Notes: generated by a model from the letters alone, not told the origin. A stretch of DNA of 64,000 nt from Mesorhizobium sp. (GCF_016793485.1 NZ_JAEULZ010000013.1:1-64000); one strand, 5' to 3'; shown: positions 17,599 to 25,711, counted from the first letter of the stretch. Program-made: numbers and translations.

Positions 17599-17893
17599 GC
17601 ACGTCGCCCTCGGCGGCCTCGTCGAAATCGCGCGTTACCAATGCCACCAAAGCATCGACGGCTTCGGACGCGCCTTCGCCGCTGGCGCGAAGATGGATCA
17701 CGGTTCCCTTCGGCGCCTTGGCCGCCATGACTTTCACGATCGACTTCGCGTCGATCCACGGACCGTCTTCCGTCAGCGCCATCTCTATCGTCGCCGGAAA
17801 GGTCTTCGCCAGCTTCGTGAACTTGACGGACGGACGCGCGTGCAGCCCGACCGCATGGGTAATCTCGACCTTCGCTGATGCTGTCACCGACAT
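17582..17893 (-). CDS. HPr-family phosphocarrier protein of the Dha system
   Basis: This 103-residue protein carries the HPr active site GLHARPSVKF with the phospho-His at residue 18. The helix DAKSIVKVMAAKAPKGTVIHL contains Ser in the position of the regulatory serine. The C-terminus is slightly longer than a free HPr (usually about 85-90 residues). It sits between dhaM and the EI gene and overlaps EI by 17 bases. It should relay phosphate from EI to DhaM. The chain EI-HPr-IIA, fused as DhaM in E. coli, is here three separate proteins. Confidence 0.93.
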   Translation of the reverse strand: MSVTASAKVEITHAVGLHARPSVKFTKLAKTFPATIEMALTEDGPWIDAKSIVKVMAAKAPKGTVIHLRASGEGASEAVDALVALVTRDFDEAAEGDVHARTA

Positions 17894-17902
17894 GATGGAT
17901 CC

Positions 17903-18292
17903 TCAGGCCGGCGCGAGTTCGTGCGCGGTCGCCACGACTTCCTTCAGCGACGCGCCACCGGAAGCTTCGGTCGCCGCCATGACGGCGCCCTCCACGATCG
18001 GCGCATTGCAGATCACGATTCGCGAGCTTCTGGGTTCGCCGATCATCTCGACGGCCATTTCGCTGTTGGTCTCGGCACCGCCGAGGTCGACCAGGATGGC
18101 CACGCCCGCCTCCGACCATGCGCGGTCGATCGCTTCCATGATGTCGCCGACCTGCGTGCCCAGCCCGCCGTCGGCATTGCCGCCGCACCAGGCGAGCGGC
18201 ACTTCCTCGCCGACCATCTGGCGCACCATGTCCGCCGTGCCCTCGGCAACCTTGGGCGAATGCGAGACGATGACGATGCCGACATTCTTCAT
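17903..18292 (-). CDS. dhaM: DhaM, mannose-type EIIA phosphotransferase subunit
   Basis: The 129-residue protein begins MKNVGIVIVSHSPKVAEG; the His of VSHSPKVAEG (residue 11) is the phosphorylation site of DhaM/EIIA-Man-like domains. GGNADGGLGTQVGDIMEAI and ILVDLGGAETNSEMA complete the fold. It accepts phosphate from HPr and rephosphorylates ADP bound to DhaL. Only the EIIA domain is present. It overlaps the dhaL stop by four bases. Confidence 0.94.
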   Translation of the reverse strand: MKNVGIVIVSHSPKVAEGTADMVRQMVGEEVPLAWCGGNADGGLGTQVGDIMEAIDRAWSEAGVAILVDLGGAETNSEMAVEMIGEPRSSRIVICNAPIVEGAVMAATEASGGASLKEVVATAHELAPA

Positions 18293-18906
18293 GCGCCGCG
18301 CTCCAGCGTTTCGGCAATCGCTCTTGTGATCAGCGCCGTCGAACGCGCGCCGGCATCCACATGGCCGATCGAGCGATCGCCGAGAAAGGACGCTCGGCCC
18401 CGCATCGCCTTCATCGGCTTCGTCGCCTCGGCGGCGGCATCGGCAATATCCGCCACTTCGCTTGCGGGCTTGCCTCCGGCAACCGCCTCGCTGACCGGAT
18501 AAAGCACGTCCAGCATGGTCTTCTGCCCGGCTTGCGATTTGCCGCGCGCGGCCACCGCATCGATGGCCTTGCCGAGAGCGGTCGCGAAGTCGGCCCTGCT
18601 CGGCTCGACCGGCAGTTCCTTGCCGAGTGTCATGAAAAGCGTCCCGAACAACGGTCCCGATGCGCCGCCGACGGTCATCACCAGCTTCGTGCCGATCGCT
18701 TTCAGCGCGTCGGGCAAGGGTTTTCCGGCCAGCGCCGGAAGTTCGGCCCGAACCGCCTCGAAGCCGCGCTTCATGTTCAGCCCATGGTCGCCGTCGCCAA
18801 TGGCCTGGTCGAGCGCGGTCAGTTCCTCGGCATGCGCAGAGATCGTATCCGCGACTGCGGAAGCCAGCCCGGCAACATCGATCCTGTCCGTGGTTGCGAC
18901 CATCAT
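18289..18906 (-). CDS. dhaL: Dihydroxyacetone kinase, ADP-binding DhaL subunit
   Basis: The 205-residue all-helical protein contains DQAIGDGDHGLNMKRGFEA (residues 32-50), whose Asp residues bind magnesium and nucleotide, and TVGGASGPLFGTLFMTLG, both diagnostic of DhaL. It transfers phosphate from its bound nucleotide to dihydroxyacetone on DhaK. The start overlaps the ABC ATPase stop at 18903-18906. Two ATGs in tandem (18906 and 18903) are possible. The gene joins the transporter half and the kinase half of the operon. Confidence 0.95.
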   Translation of the reverse strand: MMVATTDRIDVAGLASAVADTISAHAEELTALDQAIGDGDHGLNMKRGFEAVRAELPALAGKPLPDALKAIGTKLVMTVGGASGPLFGTLFMTLGKELPVEPSRADFATALGKAIDAVAARGKSQAGQKTMLDVLYPVSEAVAGGKPASEVADIADAAAEATKPMKAMRGRASFLGDRSIGHVDAGARSTALITRAIAETLERGA

Positions 18907-19919
18907 CCCGCGATCCTGTTGCCGGCGCCGTCGAAATAAAGCGGCTCGTTGAAGCGGATCGTCACGGTGTCTCCCTTGGCAAACGCCGTGTCCGGCTCGG
19001 CGAGCGTGACGAGCTTGCGGTCCTTCACGGTGACATGAAGGTGGTTCTGGTCGCCCAGATGCTCGACCCAGTCAACCGTCCCGTCCGCGTGGCCGTTCGT
19101 CGCCTTCTCGATGGTCAGGTGTTCAGTTCGCGCACCGATCGTTTTCGTTCCCGCCGGCGCCGCGTCTGCTGGCAGAAGTCCGGCAGGCAGAATGTTGATT
19201 GCCGGCTGGCCGAGACGCGCGGCGACGTGCAGGTTCGCGGGCTGCGTATAAATCTCGCGCGGCGTTCCGATCTGCACCAGACGACCTTCGGCCAGGATGC
19301 CGATGCGGTCGGCCATGGTCATCGCCTCGATCTGGTCATGCGTGACATAGAGCAGGGTCGAGAACAGCTCCGACTGGATGCGCTTCAGCTCAAGGCGCAG
19401 GTCGCCGCGCAGCTTGGCGTCGAGCGAAGACAGCGGCTCGTCCATCAGATAGATGGACGGCTTGCGCACCAGCGCGCGCCCGATCGCCACGCGCTGCATC
19501 TCGCCACCCGACAGTTTTGTCGACTTGTTCTCGAGCTTGTGGTCGATGCGCACCAGCTTGGCGATTTCGGCGACACGCGCCTTGATCTGGTCTTCCGTGA
19601 AGTTGCGGGAAGGGGACCTCAGCGGGAACGCGAGGTTCTCGTACACCGTCAGGTGCGGATACAGCGAATATTGCTGGAACACGAAGGCGACGTCGCGCAT
19701 CGCAGGTTCCAGCTTGGTGACATCGCGACCGCCGATCAGGATGGATCCGTTATCGGGGCGTTCGAGCCCCGCGATCAGGCGCAGCGTCGTCGTCTTGCCT
19801 GCGCCGGTAGGGCCAAGCAGGACGACGAATTCACCGTCCTTGATCGTCACGTTCAGGTCATCGATGGCCTGCGTGTCGCCAAAGGCTTTCGACACGTTTC
19901 GGAGCGATACGTCAGCCAT
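18903..19919 (-). CDS. ABC transporter ATPase (CUT1/MalK-like), canonical partner
   Basis: This 338-residue ATPase has Walker A GPTGAGKTTTLR, signature TKLSGGEMQRVAIGRAL, Walker B IYLMDEPLSSLDAKLR and the switch His in LLYVTHDQIEAM. The C-terminal 100 residues form an OB-like regulatory domain (TIGARTEHLTIEKA). It is the second of two ATPase genes in the operon, suggesting a heterodimeric motor for the carbohydrate-type importer. It overlaps the other ATPase gene by eight bases and dhaL by four. Confidence 0.92.
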   Translation of the reverse strand: MADVSLRNVSKAFGDTQAIDDLNVTIKDGEFVVLLGPTGAGKTTTLRLIAGLERPDNGSILIGGRDVTKLEPAMRDVAFVFQQYSLYPHLTVYENLAFPLRSPSRNFTEDQIKARVAEIAKLVRIDHKLENKSTKLSGGEMQRVAIGRALVRKPSIYLMDEPLSSLDAKLRGDLRLELKRIQSELFSTLLYVTHDQIEAMTMADRIGILAEGRLVQIGTPREIYTQPANLHVAARLGQPAINILPAGLLPADAAPAGTKTIGARTEHLTIEKATNGHADGTVDWVEHLGDQNHLHVTVKDRKLVTLAEPDTAFAKGDTVTIRFNEPLYFDGAGNRIAG

Positions 19920-21006
19920 TGGCGGCCTCCCGTGCGCTGGTCATCACGGCGCGGCCGGACGCCTTGTCGAACAGCGACAAGCGCTGGGCATTGAAGGTCA
20001 GCCCAACCTGATCGCCGGTCCGCAAGGGGACGTTGGCCGGAACGCGCGCCTTGAGCATGCCGTCTGCGGTCTCGACCGCCACGATCTGCGTGGTGCCGAG
20101 ATATTCGGTTCCGTAGATCGAACCGCGCAGCTTCGATCCGTCGTCGAAGCGGATGTGCTCGGGACGAACACCCAGCGTGAAGTCGGCAGGCGCGAAATCC
20201 TCGCGGATTTCGGGCACGGCGACGTTGGCGCCCTGCACGACGACCTCCCGGGCGCCCTTCTGCAGGCCGCCGCCGAACTTGAGAAAATTCATTGGCGGCG
20301 AGCCGATGAAGTCGGCGACGAACATGGTGGCGGGGTGGTCGTATATTTCCTGCGGCTTTCCGAACTGTTCGATGACGCCATGGTTCATCACCGCGATTTT
20401 GTCGGCCATCGCCATCGCTTCGTGCTGGTCGTGTGTCACATAGACCGTGGTTGCGTGGATGCGGTTATGGAGTTCGCGCAGTTCATGCACCATCAGGTCG
20501 CGGAACTCCGCGTCGAGCGTGCCGAGCGGCTCGTCCATCAGGAAGCATTTTGGTCGCCGCACGATAGCGCGTCCGAGCGCGACGCGCTGGCGGTCGCCGC
20601 CGGCCAGCCCAGACACCGGACGGTCGAGCAGGTGGTCGATGCGAAGCAGCCGCGCGGTCTCTTCGACTCGCTGCTTGATCTCCGCCTTCGGCATGCCCTG
20701 CGCCAGCAGCGGGAAACCCATGTTCTTGCGCACGTTCATGTGCGGGTAAAGCGCGAAGAGCTGGAAGACGAACGCAATGTCTCGCTCCCGTGCGCGCAGC
20801 ATCGTCACCTCTTCGCCTCCGAGCAGGATCTGCCCACCCGTCGGCAATTCCAGCCCGGCGATCATCCGCAGCGTCGTCGTCTTGCCGCAGCCAGACGGTC
20901 CCAGCATGACGAAAAACTCGCCGTCATTGACGACGAAGTTGGAGTTCTGAACCGCGACGAACGATCCGAATTCCTTGCGCAGGTTCTGAACACGGATTTC
21001 CGACAT
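19912..21006 (-). CDS. ABC transporter ATPase (CUT1-like) with variant signature
   Basis: The 364-residue ATPase has Walker A GPSGCGKTTTLR, Q-loop FVFQLFALYPHMNV, Walker B CFLMDEPLGTLDAEFRD and switch His TVYVTHDQHEAM. The ABC signature reads GLAGGDRQRVALGRA, that is LAGGD in place of LSGGQ, unlike its partner. The C-terminal domain (TLGVRPEHIRFDDGSKLRG) is the MalK-type regulatory fold. A pair with one altered signature suggests two unequal ATP sites. The neighbours are a small membrane protein upstream and the second ATPase downstream. Confidence 0.92.
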   Translation of the reverse strand: MSEIRVQNLRKEFGSFVAVQNSNFVVNDGEFFVMLGPSGCGKTTTLRMIAGLELPTGGQILLGGEEVTMLRARERDIAFVFQLFALYPHMNVRKNMGFPLLAQGMPKAEIKQRVEETARLLRIDHLLDRPVSGLAGGDRQRVALGRAIVRRPKCFLMDEPLGTLDAEFRDLMVHELRELHNRIHATTVYVTHDQHEAMAMADKIAVMNHGVIEQFGKPQEIYDHPATMFVADFIGSPPMNFLKFGGGLQKGAREVVVQGANVAVPEIREDFAPADFTLGVRPEHIRFDDGSKLRGSIYGTEYLGTTQIVAVETADGMLKARVPANVPLRTGDQVGLTFNAQRLSLFDKASGRAVMTSAREAANG

Positions 21007-21009
21007 CGC

Positions 21010-21216
21010 CTACTCCGGGAACTTCGAGACGATGATGAACATCGCGGTGCCGAACAGCATCGTGACGAACGACCAGGTGTAGAGCGACAGCGCGAAGGAC
21101 TGGAACAGCATCAGGAAGCCGATGCCGATGATCGCCGTCGCAATATTCTCGAGCGGTCCGCGCCGCAGCCAGACGGGCCAGTTGGAACGCTTTTTCCTCG
21201 TCGTGGCCGCGCTCAT
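21010..21216 (-). CDS. Small two-helix membrane protein of the ABC operon
   Basis: This 68-residue protein has a basic N-terminus (TTRKKRSNWPVWLRRG) and two hydrophobic stretches, NIATAIIGIGFLMLFQSFAL and LYTWSFVTMLFGTAMFIIV. It overlaps the permease gene upstream and lies three bases before the ATPase gene. Small membrane proteins of this kind occur in rhizobial polyol/glycerol-type ABC operons, possibly as accessory subunits. The tight packing supports a real gene; its function is not known. Confidence 0.75.
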   Translation of the reverse strand: MSAATTRKKRSNWPVWLRRGPLENIATAIIGIGFLMLFQSFALSLYTWSFVTMLFGTAMFIIVSKFPE

Positions 21217-22160
21217 TTCCTCACCGCTCCGAAGGTGATGCCGCGCAGGAGCTGTTTCCTGAGCAGGACGGTGAAGACGAGGATCGGCACGAGGAAGACG
21301 GTGGTTCCCGCAGCGACCGCCGGCCAGTCCTGCCCGCCTTCGCCGATGATGGTTGGGATGAAGGGCGGCGCCGTCTGCGCGGTGCCGGATGTCAGCAGCG
21401 AGGCGAAAGCATATTCGTTCCAGGCGAAGATCAGGCAGAAGATCGCGGTCGCCGCGATGCCGGTTGTCGCCTGCGGCAACACCACCTTGCGGAACGCCTG
21501 CAGCCGCGTGTAGCCGTCGATCATGGCGGCTTCTTCATATTCACGCGGGATCTCGTCGATGAAACCTTTCAGCAGCCACACGGCGAGCGACACGTTGACC
21601 GCCGTGTAGAGCAGGATCATGCCGAGCGCGGTGTCCGAGAGGCCGACCTCGCGATACATCAGGTAGATCGGGATAGCCACGGCGATCGGCGGCATGAAGC
21701 GTGTCGACAGGATGAAGAATAGCAGGTCGTCGGCGAGCGGTACGCGAAAGCGGGAGAAACCGTAGGCTGCGAGCGTACCGAGGAAAACGGCGCAGAAGGT
21801 CGAGCCGAACGCGATGATGACCGAGTTGAGGAAGCGCGGCAGGAAGTTCGACGGTCCGGCGATCACCATATTGCGCTTGCGGACGGTCTCGTCGCAGAAG
21901 CTCTCCGCAGGCGGCAGCGCGTTGATGTATTCCGGCGTCTGCCGGGTGCGTGTCGTGAAGAGGTTGCAGTAGCCCTCGATCGACGGCGTGAACAGGATCT
22001 TCGGCGGGTACGCGATCGAATCCGGCGGCGTCTTGAAGCTTGTCGCGACGATCCAGAACAACGGGATCATCGAGATCAGCGCATAAAGAATGATCAGCGT
22101 CCCGGCGATCCGCTTCGACGTGCTGCTTGGCTCGACGACCGAGTGGGCGGCGGCGCTCAT
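21213..22160 (-). CDS. ABC transporter permease (CUT1, MalG-like)
   Basis: I chose the ATG at 22160, which overlaps the upstream permease stop (ATGA); the longer open frame has no support. The 315-residue protein has six hydrophobic helices, the first at about 20-40 (AGTLIILYALISMIPLFWIV). It carries the EAA loop EYEEAAMIDGYTRLQAFRKVVLPQA that contacts the ATPase. An insert of about 50 residues after helix 1 (TTRTRQTPEYINALPPAESF region) with two Cys faces the periplasm. It ends LRGITFGAVRK, typical of MalG-type proteins. Confidence 0.92.
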   Translation of the reverse strand: MSAAAHSVVEPSSTSKRIAGTLIILYALISMIPLFWIVATSFKTPPDSIAYPPKILFTPSIEGYCNLFTTRTRQTPEYINALPPAESFCDETVRKRNMVIAGPSNFLPRFLNSVIIAFGSTFCAVFLGTLAAYGFSRFRVPLADDLLFFILSTRFMPPIAVAIPIYLMYREVGLSDTALGMILLYTAVNVSLAVWLLKGFIDEIPREYEEAAMIDGYTRLQAFRKVVLPQATTGIAATAIFCLIFAWNEYAFASLLTSGTAQTAPPFIPTIIGEGGQDWPAVAAGTTVFLVPILVFTVLLRKQLLRGITFGAVRK

Positions 22161-23155
22161 CGGCTTTTCACCCTGTTCAGGACCTTGACGTAGATGTTTG
22201 CCAGCCCGAAGACCGCGACGAACAGGATGATGGCGAAGGCCGAGGAGAAGCCGGTTCGCCATTTCTCGAACGCCTCGCGCTTGAGCGTGATCGAGGCGAC
22301 CTCCGTCGTTGAGCCAGGCCCGCCGCCGGTGAGCAGGTTCACCATGTCGAACATCTTGAAGTTCTCGATGCCGCGGAACAGCACCGCCAGCATGATGAAG
22401 GGCAGCGCCATCGGAAGCGTGATCGACCAGAACTGCCGCCAGTTGGAGGCGCGGTCCACCTCTGCTGCCTCGTAGATGTAGTCCGGTATCGAGCGCAGCC
22501 CGGCGAGGCATATCAGCATCACGTAGGGCGTCCACATCCAGGTATCGACGATGATGATGGCCCAGGGCGCGAGCTTCACCGACGACAGCATCAGGATGTC
22601 GGTGGTCGGAATGCCCGTGAAGAACGACACGATATAGGTGAACAGGCCGATCTGCGGCTCATAGAGGAAGCGCCAGAAATTGCCGACCACCGCCGGCGAC
22701 AGCATCATCGGAACGAGGATGATCGTCGTCCAGAAGGCATGGCCGCGAAACTTGCGATCGATGAGATAGGCGAGCGAGAAGCCTATGAGGGTCTGAAGCA
22801 GGATCGTCCAGAAGACGAAATGCGCGGTCGCCTGCATCGCCATCCACGTGTCGGCGTCGTTCAGGATGCGCGAATAGTTCTGCAGGCCTACGTTCTTGAT
22901 CTCCTCGTTCGGCCTGTTGGCGCGATAGTTCGTGAAGGAAAGCTGGATCGCCCATATCAGCGGGAAGATGTTGATGGCGAGCAGCAGGACGATGGTCGGT
23001 GCGATGAAAATCCACGCGACCATGCGATCGGAAAGGCCGCGCACCTTCTTGGCCAGCGTGTCGGGCGTAGCGCGCGCTGCGGCTTCCGCCGCCCGATCGA
23101 GTATCGTCGAGGTGGTGTCGGTCACGACAGGTTTTCCGCTGGTCATGTCTTGCAT
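22157..23155 (-). CDS. ABC transporter permease (CUT1, MalF-like)
   Basis: The 332-residue protein has a hydrophilic N-terminal 45 residues, then about six helices starting MVAWIFIAPTIVLLLAINIF. The EAA loop is YEAAEVDRASNWRQFWSITLP. LLTGGGPGSTTEVAS is the family's conserved late loop. It pairs with the MalG-like permease. Its Shine-Dalgarno region (GCGGAGAT) lies at the foot of a strong hairpin between it and the binding-protein gene, so its translation may be damped relative to the binding protein. Confidence 0.92.
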   Translation of the reverse strand: MQDMTSGKPVVTDTTSTILDRAAEAAARATPDTLAKKVRGLSDRMVAWIFIAPTIVLLLAINIFPLIWAIQLSFTNYRANRPNEEIKNVGLQNYSRILNDADTWMAMQATAHFVFWTILLQTLIGFSLAYLIDRKFRGHAFWTTIILVPMMLSPAVVGNFWRFLYEPQIGLFTYIVSFFTGIPTTDILMLSSVKLAPWAIIIVDTWMWTPYVMLICLAGLRSIPDYIYEAAEVDRASNWRQFWSITLPMALPFIMLAVLFRGIENFKMFDMVNLLTGGGPGSTTEVASITLKREAFEKWRTGFSSAFAIILFVAVFGLANIYVKVLNRVKSR

Positions 23156-23167
23156 CTGGCCTGATCT

Positions 23168-23200
23168 CCGCCCCGCACCAGTCTAGCCGGTGCGGGGCGG
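23168..23200 (-). promoter_or_regulatory. Intercistronic hairpin touching the permease ribosome site
   Basis: CCGCCCCGCACC and GGTGCGGGGCGG form a perfect 12-base stem with a nine-base loop, between the binding-protein stop (23215) and the permease ATG (23155). On the transcript the last GG of the stem runs into AGAT, the probable ribosome site of the permease. There is no U tract. It may protect the upstream binding-protein mRNA and limit permease translation. Confidence 0.7.
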
Positions 23201-23214
23201 CCTTGGGAGGGCGG

Positions 23215-24546
23215 TCAGATCTTCCCGTCGTCCTCGAAGATCTCGGTCCAGTCCTTGACCAGCCCGTCGAGGGCTTCCTTCGCGGTGCCCTGGCCGGCCA
23301 CCACATAGTCATGGAAGCGCTTCTGCGATGCCTGCAGCAGCGAGGCGTAGCTCGGCTCTGCCCAGAAGTCCTTCACGATCGCCATGGAGTCGAGGAAGGT
23401 CTTCGCGTAGGGCTGGCTTTCTGGGAAGGTCGGGTCCTCAACCACGGCCTTCAGGCAAGAGAAGCCGCCGAGTGACCACCACTTCTTCTGCACTTCGGGA
23501 TTGGCGAACCATTTAATGTACTGAAGCGCGGCGTCCTGATTGTCGGAGTAGGAAACCACCGAGATGCCCTGGCCGCCAAGCTGGGCGAGCTTTTCGCCGT
23601 CCGGACCCGCCGGGTTGGCGAAGAAGCCGACCTTCTCGCCGCCGACCATCTCGTCCTTCTGCAGGCCGGGCCAGGTGAAGGCGAAGTTCATGTGCATCGC
23701 CACCTGTCCGGATTTGAAGGCATCGATGCCTTCGCCCATGTAGCTGTTCGATGCGCCAGGCGGCGTGCAGCAATCGTAGAGAGACTTGTAGAATTCGAGC
23801 CCGGCAACCGACTTGTCGGAGTTGACGTAGCCTTCCATTTCATAAGGCTTGTCGGGGTTTTCATATTTGAAGCCGAAGGAATAGAGGACGTCCATGACGC
23901 CCATCGTGACGCCTTCGGAGCCGCGCTCGGTATAAATAGAGGCGCCGTAGACCTTCTTGCCGTCGATCTCGCGATTCTGGAAGAATTCCGCGACCTCCTT
24001 CAACTGCGCAAAGGTCTTCGGAGCATCAAGGTCCCAGCCGTACTTCGCCTTGAATTCCTGCTGCAGTTCGGGCCGGGAGAACCAGTCCTTGCGATAGGTC
24101 CAGCCGACCACGTCGCCAAAAGCCGGCAGCGACCAGTAATTCGGCGTGTTCTTCGGCCATTGCGAATAGCCGACAACCGTCGCGTCGACGAAGTCGCTCA
24201 TCTTGATTCCTTCCTTGTCGAAGAAATCGTTGAGCTTGACGTAGTGCCCGTTCTCTGCCGAACCGCCGATCCACTGGCTGTCGCCGATGATCAGGTCGCA
24301 GAGCTTGCCCTTGGAGTTGAGTTCGTTGAGGAACCGGTCCGCATAGTTCGTCCACGGGACGAACTCGAACTTCATGCCGATGCCGGTCTGCGTGGTGAAG
24401 TCCTTGGACAGTTCAACCAGCGCGTTTGCAGGGTCCCACGCAGCCCAGCAGAGCGTCAGGTCTTCGGCCTGCGAAGCGCCCGTCATGGCGGTCGAGGCGG
24501 CAAGCCCCGCAGCCAGGCCGAGCGACACCTTCAATGTCGATTTCAT
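23215..24546 (-). CDS. Extracellular solute-binding protein, family 1 (CUT1 importer)
   Basis: The 443-residue protein has a signal peptide (STLKVSLGLAAGLAASTAMT, cut near SQA-ED). The mature protein has family-1 features such as WTNYADRFLNELNSKG, GDSQWIGGSAENGHY, LPAFGDVVGWTYRKDWF and GGQGISVVSYSDN. It captures a sugar, polyol or similar solute in the periplasm. It heads the operon that continues with two permeases, a small membrane protein, two ATPases and the dihydroxyacetone kinase system. Dihydroxyacetone, glycerol or a precursor is therefore a plausible substrate, by context only. An AraC gene is divergent. Confidence 0.92.
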   Translation of the reverse strand: MKSTLKVSLGLAAGLAASTAMTGASQAEDLTLCWAAWDPANALVELSKDFTTQTGIGMKFEFVPWTNYADRFLNELNSKGKLCDLIIGDSQWIGGSAENGHYVKLNDFFDKEGIKMSDFVDATVVGYSQWPKNTPNYWSLPAFGDVVGWTYRKDWFSRPELQQEFKAKYGWDLDAPKTFAQLKEVAEFFQNREIDGKKVYGASIYTERGSEGVTMGVMDVLYSFGFKYENPDKPYEMEGYVNSDKSVAGLEFYKSLYDCCTPPGASNSYMGEGIDAFKSGQVAMHMNFAFTWPGLQKDEMVGGEKVGFFANPAGPDGEKLAQLGGQGISVVSYSDNQDAALQYIKWFANPEVQKKWWSLGGFSCLKAVVEDPTFPESQPYAKTFLDSMAIVKDFWAEPSYASLLQASQKRFHDYVVAGQGTAKEALDGLVKDWTEIFEDDGKI

Positions 24547-24660
24547 GCCTTCCTCCCATTAGCGAGCCCGCCCGGATGACGGCCTCGAAAAACGTCCCCG
24601 GTTCTCCTCCCGGGGGGCTCGACAACGGGGCCGTTCGGCCATGCCGATGTTGAGTAATTT

Positions 24661-24687
24661 GTTTAGTTGAAACAGAATTTACTAAAC
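24661..24687. promoter_or_regulatory. Inverted repeat in the divergent promoter region, candidate operator
   Basis: GTTTAGT (24661-24667) and ACTAAAC (24681-24687) form a perfect inverted repeat with 13 bases between the arms. It lies in an A/T-rich part of the 288-base region between the binding-protein gene (start 24546) and the AraC gene (start 24835). The dyad could bind the AraC protein or another regulator. Nothing else structured is visible in this region. Confidence 0.45.
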
Positions 24688-24834
24688 ACGCAAGGGGAAA
24701 AATGTTTTGCGCTGCACAATCGTCGGAGCGCTAAATCCGGGATTGGCCGTATTGACGGCCGGCGATCCGCGCATCACAATTTTCGTCAACGAGGCGACGA
24801 ACAGAACAAGCAACGCAGCCTCGGGAGGAAGCAG

Positions 24835-25659
24835 ATGGCCACCTCGATCCGCCTTTTCCGAGGCGCGTTCGGGCACGTTTCGGTGCTCAACGTCGCGAGC
24901 GATTTCGTCACCCATGCCCATGCCGAGGCGCATATCATCCTTTGGCTCGACGGCGCTGCGGGCGAGATGACGATCGGGCAGGAGAAGGTGCGGCTCGGGC
25001 CGGGCGTTGCGGCCGGCATCAACTCCTTCCAGCCCCACAGCCATGCTCTATCTGCCGACGGTAGGGTGGGCAGGTTTCTCGCCTTCTACATCGACCCCGA
25101 ATGGTTTTATCGCAGGCGTGGCGTTGTGCGCGGCCAGCCAATTTTCGCCTCGGCCTCGATCCCGATCGACATCTGGCTGCATCGGGCAGCTGTGCTGCTC
25201 TACGAGGAACTGGACGTGGGCGAGGCTGGAGAACTCGCCCTTTATGAGATCGAGCGGCTGATCGACAGCCTGGCCGATGCGGCTGATTCGGTCCGTCCTC
25301 GGCATGCGGGCACTCTGCGTGGCGATGAACTCGACTTCCGCGTCCGCAAGGCGATCGACCTCATGAAAGCCAATGTCTGCGAGCGCATCTGCTTCGACGA
25401 GGTTGCTAAGGCGGTCGGTCTGTCGCGCCCGCATTTCTTCGCGTTGTTCAAGGAACAGACCAGCCTGACCCCGAATGTCTACTGGAATGCGCTGCGCATG
25501 CAGGAGGCGCTCAGGCAGTTGCAGTGGTCACGCGAGCCGTTGACGTCGGTCGCCTGGAATCTCGGCTTCACCACGCAGGGCAACTTCACGCGCTTCTTCC
25601 GCGACCATGCCGGCGTGCCGCCGACGCTATATCGCGAGGCGGCCAGAACCGCCGCTTAG
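24835..25659 (+). CDS. AraC-family transcriptional regulator
   Basis: I chose the ATG at 24835, directly after GGGAGGAA; the frame is open to 24667 but unsupported. The 274-residue protein has a cupin-like sensor N-terminal half (FVTHAHAEAHIILWLDGAAG, GINSFQPHSH). The C-terminal DNA-binding half has two helix-turn-helix units: ICFDEVAKAVGLSRPHFFALF and TSVAWNLGFTTQGNFTRFFR with GVPPTLYR. It is divergent from the ABC/dihydroxyacetone operon, which it probably controls. The molybdenum hydroxylase operon lies just downstream in the same direction and is a second possible target. Confidence 0.92.
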   Translation: MATSIRLFRGAFGHVSVLNVASDFVTHAHAEAHIILWLDGAAGEMTIGQEKVRLGPGVAAGINSFQPHSHALSADGRVGRFLAFYIDPEWFYRRRGVVRGQPIFASASIPIDIWLHRAAVLLYEELDVGEAGELALYEIERLIDSLADAADSVRPRHAGTLRGDELDFRVRKAIDLMKANVCERICFDEVAKAVGLSRPHFFALFKEQTSLTPNVYWNALRMQEALRQLQWSREPLTSVAWNLGFTTQGNFTRFFRDHAGVPPTLYREAARTAA

Positions 25660-25682
25660 CGATCTCTATTTTCAGACGGATC

Positions 25683-25711
25683 GATAAGCGTTCCCGACTG
25701 ATTGATAAGCG
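25683..25711. promoter_or_regulatory. Tandem direct repeats GATAAGCG, 21 bases apart
   Basis: GATAAGCG occurs at 25683-25690 and again at 25704-25711, each preceded by TC or TT (TYGATAAGCG). The 21-base spacing is two helical turns, the geometry used by AraC/XylS-type activators. The repeats lie 50-80 bases before the GTG of the SRPBCC gene that opens the molybdenum hydroxylase operon. Confidence 0.5.

Noticed and set aside
17582-18292. Separate DhaM, HPr and EI as fragments of a broken DhaM fusion
   Set aside because: Each has complete active-site motifs, its own start and a complete fold; EI is full length.
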